Assembly (NCBI RefSeq): GCF_014041935.1
Contig: NZ_CP059491.1
Span: forward strand, 5,084,001 to 5,148,000
DNA: 64,000 nucleotides
DNA from: Gordonia jinghuaiqii
Lineage (GTDB): Bacteria; Actinomycetota; Actinomycetes; Mycobacteriales; Mycobacteriaceae
Reading direction: 5' to 3'
Below the pieces are notes generated by a model. The model saw nothing but the letters and a program-made list of their open reading frames with translations, did no database searches and was not told the origin of the DNA. Of the stretch, positions 43,636-51,994 are shown in pieces (within the stretch, counting starts at the first letter, position 1; each line of letters starts with the position of its first letter). The translations under genes were made by a program, and so were the position numbers.

Positions 43636-45744
43636 TCACGACGCGTCGACGGTGATGGTCAGGTTGCCGAGACGATCGATCTCGCCGGTGGTGTCATGCG
43701 GCACGACGACGGTCGTGGTCGGCACCTCGATGACGGCGGGGCCGCGGATGATGTGACCGGCCCGCAGACCCGCGTAGTCGTAGATGTCGGTGTCGACGAA
43801 TCCGCGGCGTCCGTCTAGACAGACCTTGCGGACACCGACATGCGCCGAACTCGGATCCGCGGAGTCCGCAGTTGCCAGTTCCGGCAGCCCCGGGGAGAAG
43901 GGCAGCACGCCGGTCCCGCGCACGCGGTAGGTGATCGCCTGGATGCCGGCCTCCCGGAATCCGCTGTCCTTACCGTACAGATCGGCATACCGCGCTTCGA
44001 AAGCCGCTGCAGCACCGACGATCTCGGTAGAGGTCAGCGATCCTTCCGGCAGCGGTGTCGCGACCTCGGCCAACTGCATGGTGTAGCGCATGTCGATCTC
44101 GCGCTCGATCTCGACCGAGGCGAAGTGCAACCCCTGACGATCGAGCTGGCCGCGCACCTGCTCCTCGAGGATCTTGAAGTTCTCCTCCACCCGGGCCGGG
44201 TCGAGCGGCATGGCAGCCGGGTCGGAGAGTTCCTTGGCGAGAACGATGTTCGACGACGCGAGGCCGTAGGCAGAGAACGCGGAGGCCACCTGTCCCAGCG
44301 GTACGACGACGCGTGAGACCCCGATCTCCTGCGCGTAGAGGCCGCAGTGCGCCGGTCCCGAACCACCGAAGGCGTAGACGATGAAATTGCGGGGGTCGTG
44401 CCCGGCCTCGACGACGGTCTTGCGCAGCAGGTCCCCGGTCTGGGCGTTCTGCACCGCGAAGATCGCCGCGGCGGCGTCCTCCACCGACAGACCCAACGGG
44501 TCGGCGATCCGTGTTCGGATGGCCTCCCGCGCCAGGTGGAGGTTGAGTGCCTTGCGGCCACCCAGCAATCCGCGCTCAGGGAGAATCCCGAGCACCAGGT
44601 TCGCGTCGGTGTTGGTGGGCTCGGTGCCGCCCTGTCCGTAACACGCCGGTCCCGGTACGGCCTGTGCACTGTGGGGACCGATCTGGAGGTTCCCACCGGC
44701 GTCGAGCCAGGCGATCGCGCCACCGCCGGCGCCGATCGCGTGGACCTCGAGACTGGGAACGTTGATGGGGTGGTGGTTGATGATCGTGGTGGAGGAGCGC
44801 ACCGGTTCGCCATCGACGATCAGGCCGACGAGGAACGTCGTGCCGCCGGCGTCGGTGGCGATGATGTTGTCGTGGCCCAGCTGGCGGCCCAGGGACACTG
44901 ATCCGACCACACCACCGGTGAGGACCGAGCCCACCGTGGAGATCGCATTGCCCGGCGCCTCGGCGGCGGCAACCGCTCCCCCGTTGCTCTGCATCACCAA
45001 AAGCGGCCCGGACAAGCGGTGCTCGCGCAGTCGGCCTTCGAGTTCACCCAGGTAGTCGCGGAGACCGGGCCCGATCTGGGTGCTCATGATGGTCGTCGCG
45101 TTGCGCGCGAACTCCCGGATGCGGGGGCTGACCTCGCTCGACAGCGAGACGAACACCGATGGGTCGATTTCCTGCACGATCTCGCGAATGCGTTGCTCGT
45201 GGGACGGGTTGCGGAACGACCACAGCAGCGACACGGCGATGGCCGAGATGCCCTCGTCGAGAAGCGTGCGGACCGCCGTGCGCACCTCGTCCTCGTCGAG
45301 CTCGACGACCACACGTCCGTCGCGATCGACCCGCTCGGTGACCTCGAGTGCGTGTCGTTTGTGGATCAGTCCGTGAGACTTGCTCTGCGCCATCACGTTC
45401 TGCAGTTGCTCAGGTGAACGACCGAGGTAACGGCCCTCGACGTTCATGATGAAGATCGAGTCCCGGTGCCCCTTGGTGGTGATGAACCCGACGTCGGGCA
45501 CACGGCCCATCACCAGGGCGTTCAACGAGGACGTGGTGCCGTGAGCGATGTGGTGTGTGTCGGCGAGCATGTCGTCGAGCGGGCGCCCGAGTTGCTCGGC
45601 GAGCACGGCCAGGACGTCCATCACGCCTTCTGAATAGTCCGGTGGAGTCGAGGGCGCTTTCCCCGCGACCACCAAACCCTTGCCGTCATCGAGGACGGCG
45701 TCGGTGAACGTCCCGCCGACGTCCACGCCGATCACGTATGCCAT
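43636..45744 (-). CDS. Hydantoinase A/oxoprolinase-family ATPase subunit
   Basis: A 702-residue HyuA-type protein of the actin-like ATPase fold. N-terminal VIGVDVGGTFTDAVLDD is the phosphate-1 motif; HGTTSSLNALVMG, DAGGTTFLVGLIVDGEP and HAIGAGGGAIAWLDAGGNLQIGPHSAQAVPGPACYGQGG are the further hallmark segments; VYAFGGSGPAHCGLYAQEIG closes the site. ATG 45744 was chosen with AAAGGAGT upstream; the longer open frame has no support. It is the first gene of the minus-strand unit and would phosphorylate substrate or bicarbonate for HyuB. Confidence 0.87.
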   Translation of the reverse strand: MAYVIGVDVGGTFTDAVLDDGKGLVVAGKAPSTPPDYSEGVMDVLAVLAEQLGRPLDDMLADTHHIAHGTTSSLNALVMGRVPDVGFITTKGHRDSIFIMNVEGRYLGRSPEQLQNVMAQSKSHGLIHKRHALEVTERVDRDGRVVVELDEDEVRTAVRTLLDEGISAIAVSLLWSFRNPSHEQRIREIVQEIDPSVFVSLSSEVSPRIREFARNATTIMSTQIGPGLRDYLGELEGRLREHRLSGPLLVMQSNGGAVAAAEAPGNAISTVGSVLTGGVVGSVSLGRQLGHDNIIATDAGGTTFLVGLIVDGEPVRSSTTIINHHPINVPSLEVHAIGAGGGAIAWLDAGGNLQIGPHSAQAVPGPACYGQGGTEPTNTDANLVLGILPERGLLGGRKALNLHLAREAIRTRIADPLGLSVEDAAAAIFAVQNAQTGDLLRKTVVEAGHDPRNFIVYAFGGSGPAHCGLYAQEIGVSRVVVPLGQVASAFSAYGLASSNIVLAKELSDPAAMPLDPARVEENFKILEEQVRGQLDRQGLHFASVEIEREIDMRYTMQLAEVATPLPEGSLTSTEIVGAAAAFEARYADLYGKDSGFREAGIQAITYRVRGTGVLPFSPGLPELATADSADPSSAHVGVRKVCLDGRRGFVDTDIYDYAGLRAGHIIRGPAVIEVPTTTVVVPHDTTGEIDRLGNLTITVDAS

Positions 45745-45806
45745 GGCCAGGTACTCCTTTGTTGTCCGGGCCGCGAAGCCCACCACGTGTTTACGTTGGC
45801 GTTGAG

Positions 45807-45940
45807 TATTCGACGTCGATGACCAGGTGTCAAGCATGTTCTGTGATGTCAGTCACCGAATGATCCCACCTTCTGCGACATCTGCCCAGCTCAGCGTGCC
45901 CTCAGGCGACTTCTTGACTAATCGTCGTCCACGTCGAATA
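45807..45940. promoter_or_regulatory. Divergent promoter region with spaced inverted repeat
   Basis: TATTCGACGT (45807-45816), 63 bases before hyuA, and its inverse ACGTCGAATA (45931-45940), 69 bases before the maleate isomerase gene, are arranged symmetrically between the divergent genes. A direct repeat TAATCGTCGTC (45919 and 45939) overlaps the right-hand copy. Likely binding sites for the pathway regulator. Confidence 0.45.
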
Positions 45941-46008
45941 ATCGTCGTCAGCGTCAACTCGGCGTGGATCGGCCAGCCACTGCGGCCGAAATCGAAAGGA
46001 CCGCACAC

Positions 46009-46764
46009 ATGGGTGTCCACCGCATCGGCCTCGTGGTGCCGAGCTCGAACGTCACTGTCGAAACCGAGATGCCGGCACTGCTCAACCGGCATCCGGCTTC
46101 GGAGTTCTCGTTTCACTCGACCCGGATGAGAATGCACACGGTCTCCCCCGAGCAGCTCGCGGCGATGAACGCCCAGCGTGAGCGCTGCGTTCTCGAGATC
46201 GCCGACGCGTCCCCCGACGCGATCCTCTATGCGTGTCTGGTCGCCCTGATGGTCGGCGGGCCCGGGGAGCATCAGCGCGTCGAGAGTGCCGTCGCCGAGC
46301 AACTTGCGACCGGCGGCTCGGAGGCGATCATCCGGTCGAGCGCGGGCGCGCTCACCGAGGCCCTCCGGGCGCTCGGAGCCACGCGGATCGCGCTCGTCAC
46401 GCCCTACCTACGGCCGCTCGCCGAGAAGGTCGTCGAGTATCTCGACGCCGAGGGATTCGAGGTCATGGACTGGCGAGCCCTCGAGGTCGCCGACAACGCC
46501 GAGGTGGGCTGCATCCCCGGTGAGCGCGTCATGGCTGCCGCGCGGTCTCTCGACCTCACCGGCGTCGATGCCCTCGTGCTCTCCTGCTGCGTCCAGATGC
46601 CGTCGCTCGGGTTGATCGACGACGCCGAGCGCGAATTCGGCCTGCCCGTTCTGTCGGCAGCGACGGCCGGCGCCTACAGCATCCTCCGCGGCCTCGGCCT
46701 CACGGCCGCCATCGAGGGAGCCGGCAGCCTCCTGCGTGCCGACCTCGCCACCGTCCCCGCCTGA
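46009..46764 (+). CDS. maiA: Maleate cis-trans isomerase
   Basis: A 251-residue Asp/Glu-racemase-superfamily enzyme. GLVVPSSNVTVETEMPALL opens the protein, Cys76 (in LYACLV) and Cys194 (in LSCCVQMPS) are the two catalytic cysteines at the positions known for Nocardia farcinica maleate isomerase, and the rest aligns closely from memory. It converts maleate to fumarate, the final step of several ring-cleavage routes (nicotinate, hydroxypyridine, gentisate via maleate). ATG 46009 has GAAAGGA upstream. First gene of a plus-strand unit divergent from hyuA. Arylmalonate decarboxylase is a relative, but the two-Cys pattern and sequence favour maleate isomerase. Confidence 0.9.
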   Translation: MGVHRIGLVVPSSNVTVETEMPALLNRHPASEFSFHSTRMRMHTVSPEQLAAMNAQRERCVLEIADASPDAILYACLVALMVGGPGEHQRVESAVAEQLATGGSEAIIRSSAGALTEALRALGATRIALVTPYLRPLAEKVVEYLDAEGFEVMDWRALEVADNAEVGCIPGERVMAAARSLDLTGVDALVLSCCVQMPSLGLIDDAEREFGLPVLSAATAGAYSILRGLGLTAAIEGAGSLLRADLATVPA

Positions 46765-46796
46765 AAGCTCTTTCATCGATCAACTGGAGACACACC

Positions 46797-47459
46797 ATGA
46801 GTCAACTCCCCCACAAGGTTCGGGGCGTCGATCACGTCGCCTACCCCACGTTCGATCCGGGCGGCACCGTCCGCTTCTACCGCGACGTACTCGGATTTCC
46901 GGTGGTGCACTCGATCTGCGCCGCCGGCTGGGGGCCCGACAAACATCCCGACTTCATCCACTTCTTCTTCGACATCGGCAACGACGACCGGCTGGCGTTC
47001 TTCTACTACTTCGGCCTAGAACCCTACGCCGGAGGACCACAGGGTGATTCGTACTCCCGCTTCGCCGAGGACGTGCCGATCTGGTTCATCCGGTCCCGAC
47101 ACCTGGCCATCCACGTCGACGACGAGGCCGACCTGCTGGAGTACCGGCGCCGGCTGGATGCCAGCGAATGGCCCGTGGAGATGCAGATCCAGCACGAGAC
47201 GATCGAATCGATCTACACCCACGACCCCAACGGCTACATGATCGAGATCACCCGCGCGATGCGACCGGTCACCCCACAGGAGGACCTCGACGCCAACCTC
47301 ACCATCGAGGCCTTGATAGACGTGGTGTCGCAACCGAATCCGAGCATGGATGCACTACTCGCCCGCAAGGCGGAGCGGATCGTCGAACGGGCCGCTGCGT
47401 GGCAGCTGGCACAGGACGGCGGCCAAGCCCGGGCCGCTGAGGCGGTGGCGGCCCGATGA
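46797..47459 (+). CDS. VOC-superfamily (glyoxalase/extradiol dioxygenase-like) protein
   Basis: A 220-residue vicinal-oxygen-chelate protein. VRGVDHVAYPTFDPGGTVRFYRDVLGFPVVHS provides the first His; SRHLAIHVDDEADLLEYRRRL the second; and HDPNGYMIEITRAM the terminal Glu, so the 2-His-1-Glu metal site appears intact. A 65-residue helical tail follows the VOC fold. It could be a ring-cleaving dioxygenase, an isomerase or an epimerase. It follows maleate isomerase by 32 bases and overlaps the next small gene by ATGA, so it belongs to the same pathway. Confidence 0.8.
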   Translation: MSQLPHKVRGVDHVAYPTFDPGGTVRFYRDVLGFPVVHSICAAGWGPDKHPDFIHFFFDIGNDDRLAFFYYFGLEPYAGGPQGDSYSRFAEDVPIWFIRSRHLAIHVDDEADLLEYRRRLDASEWPVEMQIQHETIESIYTHDPNGYMIEITRAMRPVTPQEDLDANLTIEALIDVVSQPNPSMDALLARKAERIVERAAAWQLAQDGGQARAAEAVAAR

Positions 47460-47701
47460 CCACCCTGTTCATCCTCGACGTTCCCGAGAACAAGCCGGTC
47501 GCCGCCGTCGCGGGCGAGGATCCCGGCGTTTCCGTCGACCACCTCGGACCATACTTCCGGATCACCTCCGATGCGGCCATCGTCATCGACCGACGGTCGA
47601 CCGGCTGCCGCCACGCCGTCTGGTACAGCAGCGTCGCCGGCCTCGCCGACTCCCGGATCACCCAGTGGGACAAGGACGCACTGAAGGTCGAACCGCGATG
47701 A
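47456..47701 (+). CDS. Small uncharacterised protein in the maleate isomerase operon
   Basis: An 81-residue soluble protein overlapping the VOC gene by ATGA at its start and the alpha/beta hydrolase by ATGA at its end, which strongly supports translation. No domain recognised; beta-rich with VDHLGPYFRITSDAAIVIDRRSTGCRHAVWYSSVAG. It could be a subunit of a neighbouring enzyme. Confidence 0.7.
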   Translation: MTTLFILDVPENKPVAAVAGEDPGVSVDHLGPYFRITSDAAIVIDRRSTGCRHAVWYSSVAGLADSRITQWDKDALKVEPR

Positions 47702-48942
47702 GCGTGACCACCCCCGGTACCGACAGTCTTGGCGCGGGACGCTACATCGAGGCCGCCGAACAACCCACCGAGACCACCACGTCGGTCCACGAACTGTCGA
47801 CCGCCGACGGTGCAAAGGTCACCGGCGTGCTCCGGAAGGTCCCGGGTGCCACCACGGTGGTCGCACTCATGCACCCCCGACAGGACCTGACCCACCACGT
47901 GCTGGTACCCGAACTGCTCGCACGTGGCTTCGACGTGTGGACGCAGGGCACTCGGTCGGTCAACAACGATGTCAACCTCGTCCACGAACAGGCGATCCTC
48001 GACGTCGCCGCGGGCCAGGTGTTTCTGCGCGACAAAGCCTTCGGCGCAGTCATCACGCTCGGCCACTCCGGGGGCGGCACGCTGTTCGCGTTCTACCACG
48101 AGCAGGCGGGCCGGTCGCCCGACGACCGCTTGACTCAGACACCCGCGGGCCGGCCGGTCGACCTGGCCGGCGCCGACATGCCGGTTCCCGACGGCACGAT
48201 CTTCCTGGCCCCGCACCCAGGTCAGGGTGAACTGCTTCTGCGGCTCATCGATCCGTCGGTGACCGATGAGAACGACCCGCTCAGCGCCGATCCGACCCTG
48301 AATCCCTTCGATCCCGCCAACGGTTTCGCCGAACCACCCGAATCAGCCTCGTACTCTGCGGAATTCGTCGGCCGATACCGCGCGGCACAACGTGCGCGGG
48401 TGGAACGCCTCGACGCGATCGCGCGGGCTCACGTCGCCCAGACCGCCGCTGCCCGTGCCCGATTCGCCGAGAGCCACGACCCGACTGATCGTCGGGCCGC
48501 GCTCGCTCCCCGGGTGATGACGGTGTACCGCACCGATGCCGACCTGCGCTTCGTGGACCTGTCGCTGAGTCCCAACGACCGCCCCTACGGATCCCTGTTC
48601 GGCCGGCGACCCGACCTCACTGACTACGGTCTGGTCGGCTTCGGTCGATTGGCGACCCCCGACGCGTGGTTGTCGACGTGGTCGGGTCTTTCGAGCAATG
48701 CCGGCTTTCTCCGCTGCGCGCCGGGGGTTCGCGTGCCCGCTCTCTTTGTCGAGTTAACCGGCGATCAGGCGTGTTTCCCCGAGGACGCCATGGCGATGGT
48801 GAACGCCCTCGGCGCGGACGATGTGACCCACGTCCGCGTCGAGGGGACCCACTTCGGCGGCCCGATCCGGCACGGTGCCCCGACCGGGGCGAGTCTGGCC
48901 GCAGCCGAGATCGGCGGGTGGATCGCGGATCGCTTCTCGTAA
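47698..48942 (+). CDS. Alpha/beta-hydrolase in the maleate isomerase operon
   Basis: A 414-residue hydrolase with the nucleophile elbow GHSGGG (Ser124) after strand 5 and a likely catalytic Asp/His pair in the ELTGDQACFPEDA and HVRVEGTHFGGPI segments. An insert of about 180 residues lies between the nucleophile and the acid, probably a lid domain. No signal peptide. It is coupled to the small upstream gene. Possible role: hydrolysis of an acyl or C-C bond in the intermediate made by the VOC protein or the HyuAB enzyme; the actual substrate is unknown. Confidence 0.8.
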   Translation: MSVTTPGTDSLGAGRYIEAAEQPTETTTSVHELSTADGAKVTGVLRKVPGATTVVALMHPRQDLTHHVLVPELLARGFDVWTQGTRSVNNDVNLVHEQAILDVAAGQVFLRDKAFGAVITLGHSGGGTLFAFYHEQAGRSPDDRLTQTPAGRPVDLAGADMPVPDGTIFLAPHPGQGELLLRLIDPSVTDENDPLSADPTLNPFDPANGFAEPPESASYSAEFVGRYRAAQRARVERLDAIARAHVAQTAAARARFAESHDPTDRRAALAPRVMTVYRTDADLRFVDLSLSPNDRPYGSLFGRRPDLTDYGLVGFGRLATPDAWLSTWSGLSSNAGFLRCAPGVRVPALFVELTGDQACFPEDAMAMVNALGADDVTHVRVEGTHFGGPIRHGAPTGASLAAAEIGGWIADRFS

Positions 48943-48969
48943 GGCGCGTCAGCGATTCTGCTCGGGCGG

Positions 48970-49245
48970 TCAGCTCTTCGCGAGCACCGCACGGTAGCTG
49001 AGGAAACCGAGGTAGCCCCCGAGCCCGACCAGCCCGAACTTGCGGGTGCGCGGCGACACCAACGCCAACCCGATCGCGGTCTCGCACGCACCGTTGCGGT
49101 AGGTCCAGGAGGTGGTGTCGTCGGGGAAGATCGGGGCCGTGATCGGCGCGAACAGCTCGGGCTTGGCGAAGTGCGTCAGACCTACTGCGGCGAGTCCACC
49201 TCCCACGAGCGAGACGATGTCCAGCGATCCTGTGCGAGCGGCCAT
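48970..49245 (-). CDS. Small DoxX-like membrane protein
   Basis: A 91-residue protein with hydrophobic segments at LDIVSLVGGGLAAVGLTHFA, GACETAIGLALVSP and FGLVGLGGYLGFLSYRAVL. The pattern of a loop with HFAKPELFAPITAPIFPD followed by helices is typical of short DoxX-like proteins in Mycobacteriales. Single gene, convergent with the alpha/beta hydrolase operon. Function unknown. Confidence 0.7.
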   Translation of the reverse strand: MAARTGSLDIVSLVGGGLAAVGLTHFAKPELFAPITAPIFPDDTTSWTYRNGACETAIGLALVSPRTRKFGLVGLGGYLGFLSYRAVLAKS

Positions 49246-49515
49246 TCCGGTGTTCCCTTCGTTGAGGTTTCGGTGCGTCGGGGTGATCGTATGCGACCGG
49301 TCGAGGGTGGCATCGGGATCGAACGCTCGTCAACACCAGTGGCCGCCTACGCGAAGTTCATGCGACGGTAATCGACACTCCGAGTTATGGGCAGCTCGTC
49401 GACGCATGCGGTCGGCATCGTCGAGCCACGTAGGGCACATTACCCAGTCGCACAAGCGCTGCTTGACCGTGGACTCGGAGCGACCTGACGCAGGTCTCGG
49501 CTTGGTGCCGGAGGG
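49246..49515. other. Gap between DoxX-like gene and response regulator
   Basis: No coding frame with gene-like composition was seen in either strand. It should hold the promoters of the two flanking genes, which are transcribed away from each other; no clear -35/-10 pair or long palindrome was identified apart from the 11-bp repeat that follows. Confidence 0.5.
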
Positions 49516-49537
49516 GCACGCGTGGTGCACGCGTGGT
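49516..49537 (+). promoter_or_regulatory. 11-bp tandem repeat before the response regulator gene
   Basis: Two directly adjacent copies of GCACGCGTGGT end 8 bases before the ATG at 49546. An 11-bp period is the usual spacing for tandem half-sites of OmpR-type response regulators, so this may be an autoregulatory site. Confidence 0.5.
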
Positions 49538-49545
49538 ATCAGTGC

Positions 49546-50280
49546 ATGACGACTTATCCTCGACATGTGCGTAAAGACGCGACTCAGCCGCTCCCCACGA
49601 TTCTCGTCGTCGACGATGAACAGTCCATCCGCAACTTGTTGCGCATGGCCCTGCGGATGAGTGGTTTTCAGGTGATCGAAGCGTCCGACGGGAGAACCGC
49701 ACTCGGCCTGGCGGCCAGGGCCGCCCCGGACCTGCTCGTCCTGGACGTCAGGTTGCCCGATCTCGACGGTTTCTCGCTGGCGAAGGCGCTGCGTGCCGGC
49801 GGAAACGACGTCCCGATCCTGTTCCTGACAGCACGGGGTACCCAGCAGGATCGCATCGAAGGGCTCGAGTCCGGTGGCGATGATTTCGTCGTCAAGCCCT
49901 TCAGCATCGCGGAGGTCGTCCTGCGCATACGGGCCATCTTGCGGCGAACCCGCGGTGAGGACACATCGAGCTCTCGACTCGTGTACCACGATCTCGAGAT
50001 CGATCTCGATGCCCATCGGGTGTTCCGCGGCGGGGATGAGATATGGCTTTCGGCAACAGAATTCAATGTCCTCGAGTGCCTGACCCGCAACGTGGAGAAG
50101 GTCATGAGCAAGAACCAGATCTTCGAATACGTGTGGGGACACGGCGACGGTCAGAACGAGCGAGTGGTACAGACCTTTGTCAGCCAACTCCGACGGAAAG
50201 TCGACCATGCCCGGTCTCCACTCATCCACACGGTCCGGGGCATCGGATACACGATCCGCACTGAGCCCACACGGTTGTGA
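49546..50280 (+). CDS. OmpR-family response regulator
   Basis: A 244-residue two-domain regulator. Receiver: acidic pair Asp23/Asp24, phospho-acceptor Asp67 (LLVLDVRLP), Thr95 and Lys117 (DDFVVKPFS). C-terminal winged helix: LSATEFNVLECLTRNVEKVMSKNQIFEYVWG and VVQTFVSQLRRKVD...IHTVRGIGYTIR. The start is uncertain: ATG 49546 or GTG 49567. The stop overlaps the GTG of the sensor kinase gene (GTGA). Its target may include the VTC/DUF4956/CotH cassette downstream. It resembles mycobacterial TrcR/TcrA-type regulators. Confidence 0.9.
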   Translation: MTTYPRHVRKDATQPLPTILVVDDEQSIRNLLRMALRMSGFQVIEASDGRTALGLAARAAPDLLVLDVRLPDLDGFSLAKALRAGGNDVPILFLTARGTQQDRIEGLESGGDDFVVKPFSIAEVVLRIRAILRRTRGEDTSSSRLVYHDLEIDLDAHRVFRGGDEIWLSATEFNVLECLTRNVEKVMSKNQIFEYVWGHGDGQNERVVQTFVSQLRRKVDHARSPLIHTVRGIGYTIRTEPTRL

Positions 50281-51749
50281 GAGTGCTTCATAGACCATCG
50301 GATTGGAGCATCCGGTCCCGGCTGGTCGCTGTCCTCACGGCCGTCACGGTCGTCGGGTTCGTGACCTTCGGGACGATCAACAGCCTGATATTGGAGCAGA
50401 TCCAGGTTGTTCGAATCGACAGCCAACTCAACGTGATAGCCAACGACATCAGTGGTTCCGAACAACCACTACCGAGGTCGCTACCGGATGAAGATCAGGC
50501 TCCCTCGGAGTTCCGCCTCATGTACTTCGACAGCGATGGCAGAGTTGTGAGCCGCCTCGGTGCGCCGGTGGGGAAGAGTACATATCCTCGGTTACCGGAC
50601 ATGAACATCGACGCCGTTCGGGATCAAGGCCCAACGGTGTTCACCGTTCGCGACGAGCAATCCGGCGTGCGGTGGCGGGTACGCACATTCGTGCTTCCGG
50701 CATCCACGACGGAAAACTCGGCCGGGACCGCGGCAGTGGCCATCTCGATGGAGACCGCGGACGGCACGATCGCCTGGCTGCGGTCGATCGCACTCATCGT
50801 GGGAGCTGTTCTGCTCATCGGGATGACGCTGGTGGCCACTGTGGTGGTACGGATCGGACTCCGCCCGCTGAAAAGTATCGAACTCGCGGCGACATCGATC
50901 GCCGAAGGTGGCGACTTGGAACGGCGGGTTTCTCTCGACGGAGGAACCGAGGTCGCCCGTCTCGGGGCCGCGTTCAACACCATGCTGGATCGCTTGGCCG
51001 ACGCCATGCAACAACTGGCGGGCTCCGAAGAGCGGATGAGGACCTTCATCGCCGATGCATCGCATGATCTTCGGACACCTCTGACAGCGATCCGCGGGTA
51101 CGCCGAACTCTATCGGTATGGCGCTCCTGATGAAGCAACGCGCACCGCGCTCGTCGCGCAGATCGAGACGGCTGCGGTGAGAATGGGCCGACTGGTCGAC
51201 GACCTGATGGAACTCGCTGAGTACGACGCCCGACCTGCTCTCAGCTTTGCCGACATGGATATCGCACAGACAGCCCGCGACGCGGTCGATGAGGCGCGCT
51301 CCGGGGCTCCGGGCCGTGACCTGACGATCTCCGGGGCCGAGGAGCCCGTGGTCGTTCGCGGCGACGACGCGGCGTTGCGACGGGTCTTCAGCAACCTGAT
51401 CGCAAACGCGCTCATCCATACTGATGACGCAATCCACGTCGCGATCGCCTTGCCGGGCGAGTTCGACCGATTCGCCCAGGTGCCGGTGCGGGCCCGCGCC
51501 GGCACGCAAGGGTACGTCGCCGACGGCGTGAAGATATACGTCAGTGACGACGGACCAGGTATTCCTGTGGAGAAATCCTCGTATGTCTTCGAGCGCTTCT
51601 ACCAGGAGGACGACTCGCGCGAGCGCGGCGCCGGGTCTGGCCTGGGCCTGGCCATCGTGACCACCATCCTCGATGCCCATGGCGGTCGTATCGAGTTGCT
51701 CGACACACACCGCGGGACGACTTTCCGGATCGTTCTGCCGTACGGCTGA
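50277..51749 (+). CDS. Sensor histidine kinase
   Basis: A 490-residue membrane kinase: TM1 at about 17-37, an extracytoplasmic domain of about 130 residues without Cys, TM2 at about 170-193, HAMP (RIGLRPLKSIELAATSIAEGG), phospho-acceptor His263 in FIADASHDLRTPLTAIRGYAEL, then the ATPase domain with N box (RRVFSNLIANALIHT), G1 (VSDDGPGIP), F (VFERFYQED) and G2 (GAGSGLGLAIV). GTG start overlapping the regulator stop. A complete, probably functional partner; signal unknown. Confidence 0.92.
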   Translation: MRVLHRPSDWSIRSRLVAVLTAVTVVGFVTFGTINSLILEQIQVVRIDSQLNVIANDISGSEQPLPRSLPDEDQAPSEFRLMYFDSDGRVVSRLGAPVGKSTYPRLPDMNIDAVRDQGPTVFTVRDEQSGVRWRVRTFVLPASTTENSAGTAAVAISMETADGTIAWLRSIALIVGAVLLIGMTLVATVVVRIGLRPLKSIELAATSIAEGGDLERRVSLDGGTEVARLGAAFNTMLDRLADAMQQLAGSEERMRTFIADASHDLRTPLTAIRGYAELYRYGAPDEATRTALVAQIETAAVRMGRLVDDLMELAEYDARPALSFADMDIAQTARDAVDEARSGAPGRDLTISGAEEPVVVRGDDAALRRVFSNLIANALIHTDDAIHVAIALPGEFDRFAQVPVRARAGTQGYVADGVKIYVSDDGPGIPVEKSSYVFERFYQEDDSRERGAGSGLGLAIVTTILDAHGGRIELLDTHRGTTFRIVLPYG

Positions 51750-51951
51750 CAGCAAACTCCAAGGCTCGCCGAACAGTCTCCGAAGGTTCATCATCTTTAC
51801 TTGTTTCAGTGGTGGTTGCGGTACCGCCGACGCGCGGAGGCGCCTGGGTGCGACGGGCGGCTGCCGCTGGTGCCGCGGCGCCTCCGCATCGGCCTGTGCT
51901 GCCCGAAGGTGAAACGGTGTGAGGTGGGCGGACGGAACAACTGGTGGCGGC

Positions 51952-51975
51952 ATTGCGAACGAGATTGCGAACGAG
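51952..51975 (+). repeat. 12-bp tandem duplication in the VTC gene leader
   Basis: Two adjacent copies of ATTGCGAACGAG end 19 bases before the ATG at 51995. No function can be assigned; it may be a regulator half-site pair or a simple duplication. The rest of the 51750-51994 gap has no recognisable gene. Confidence 0.5.
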
Positions 51976-51994
51976 AGGAACGGGTGAGGCCCCT

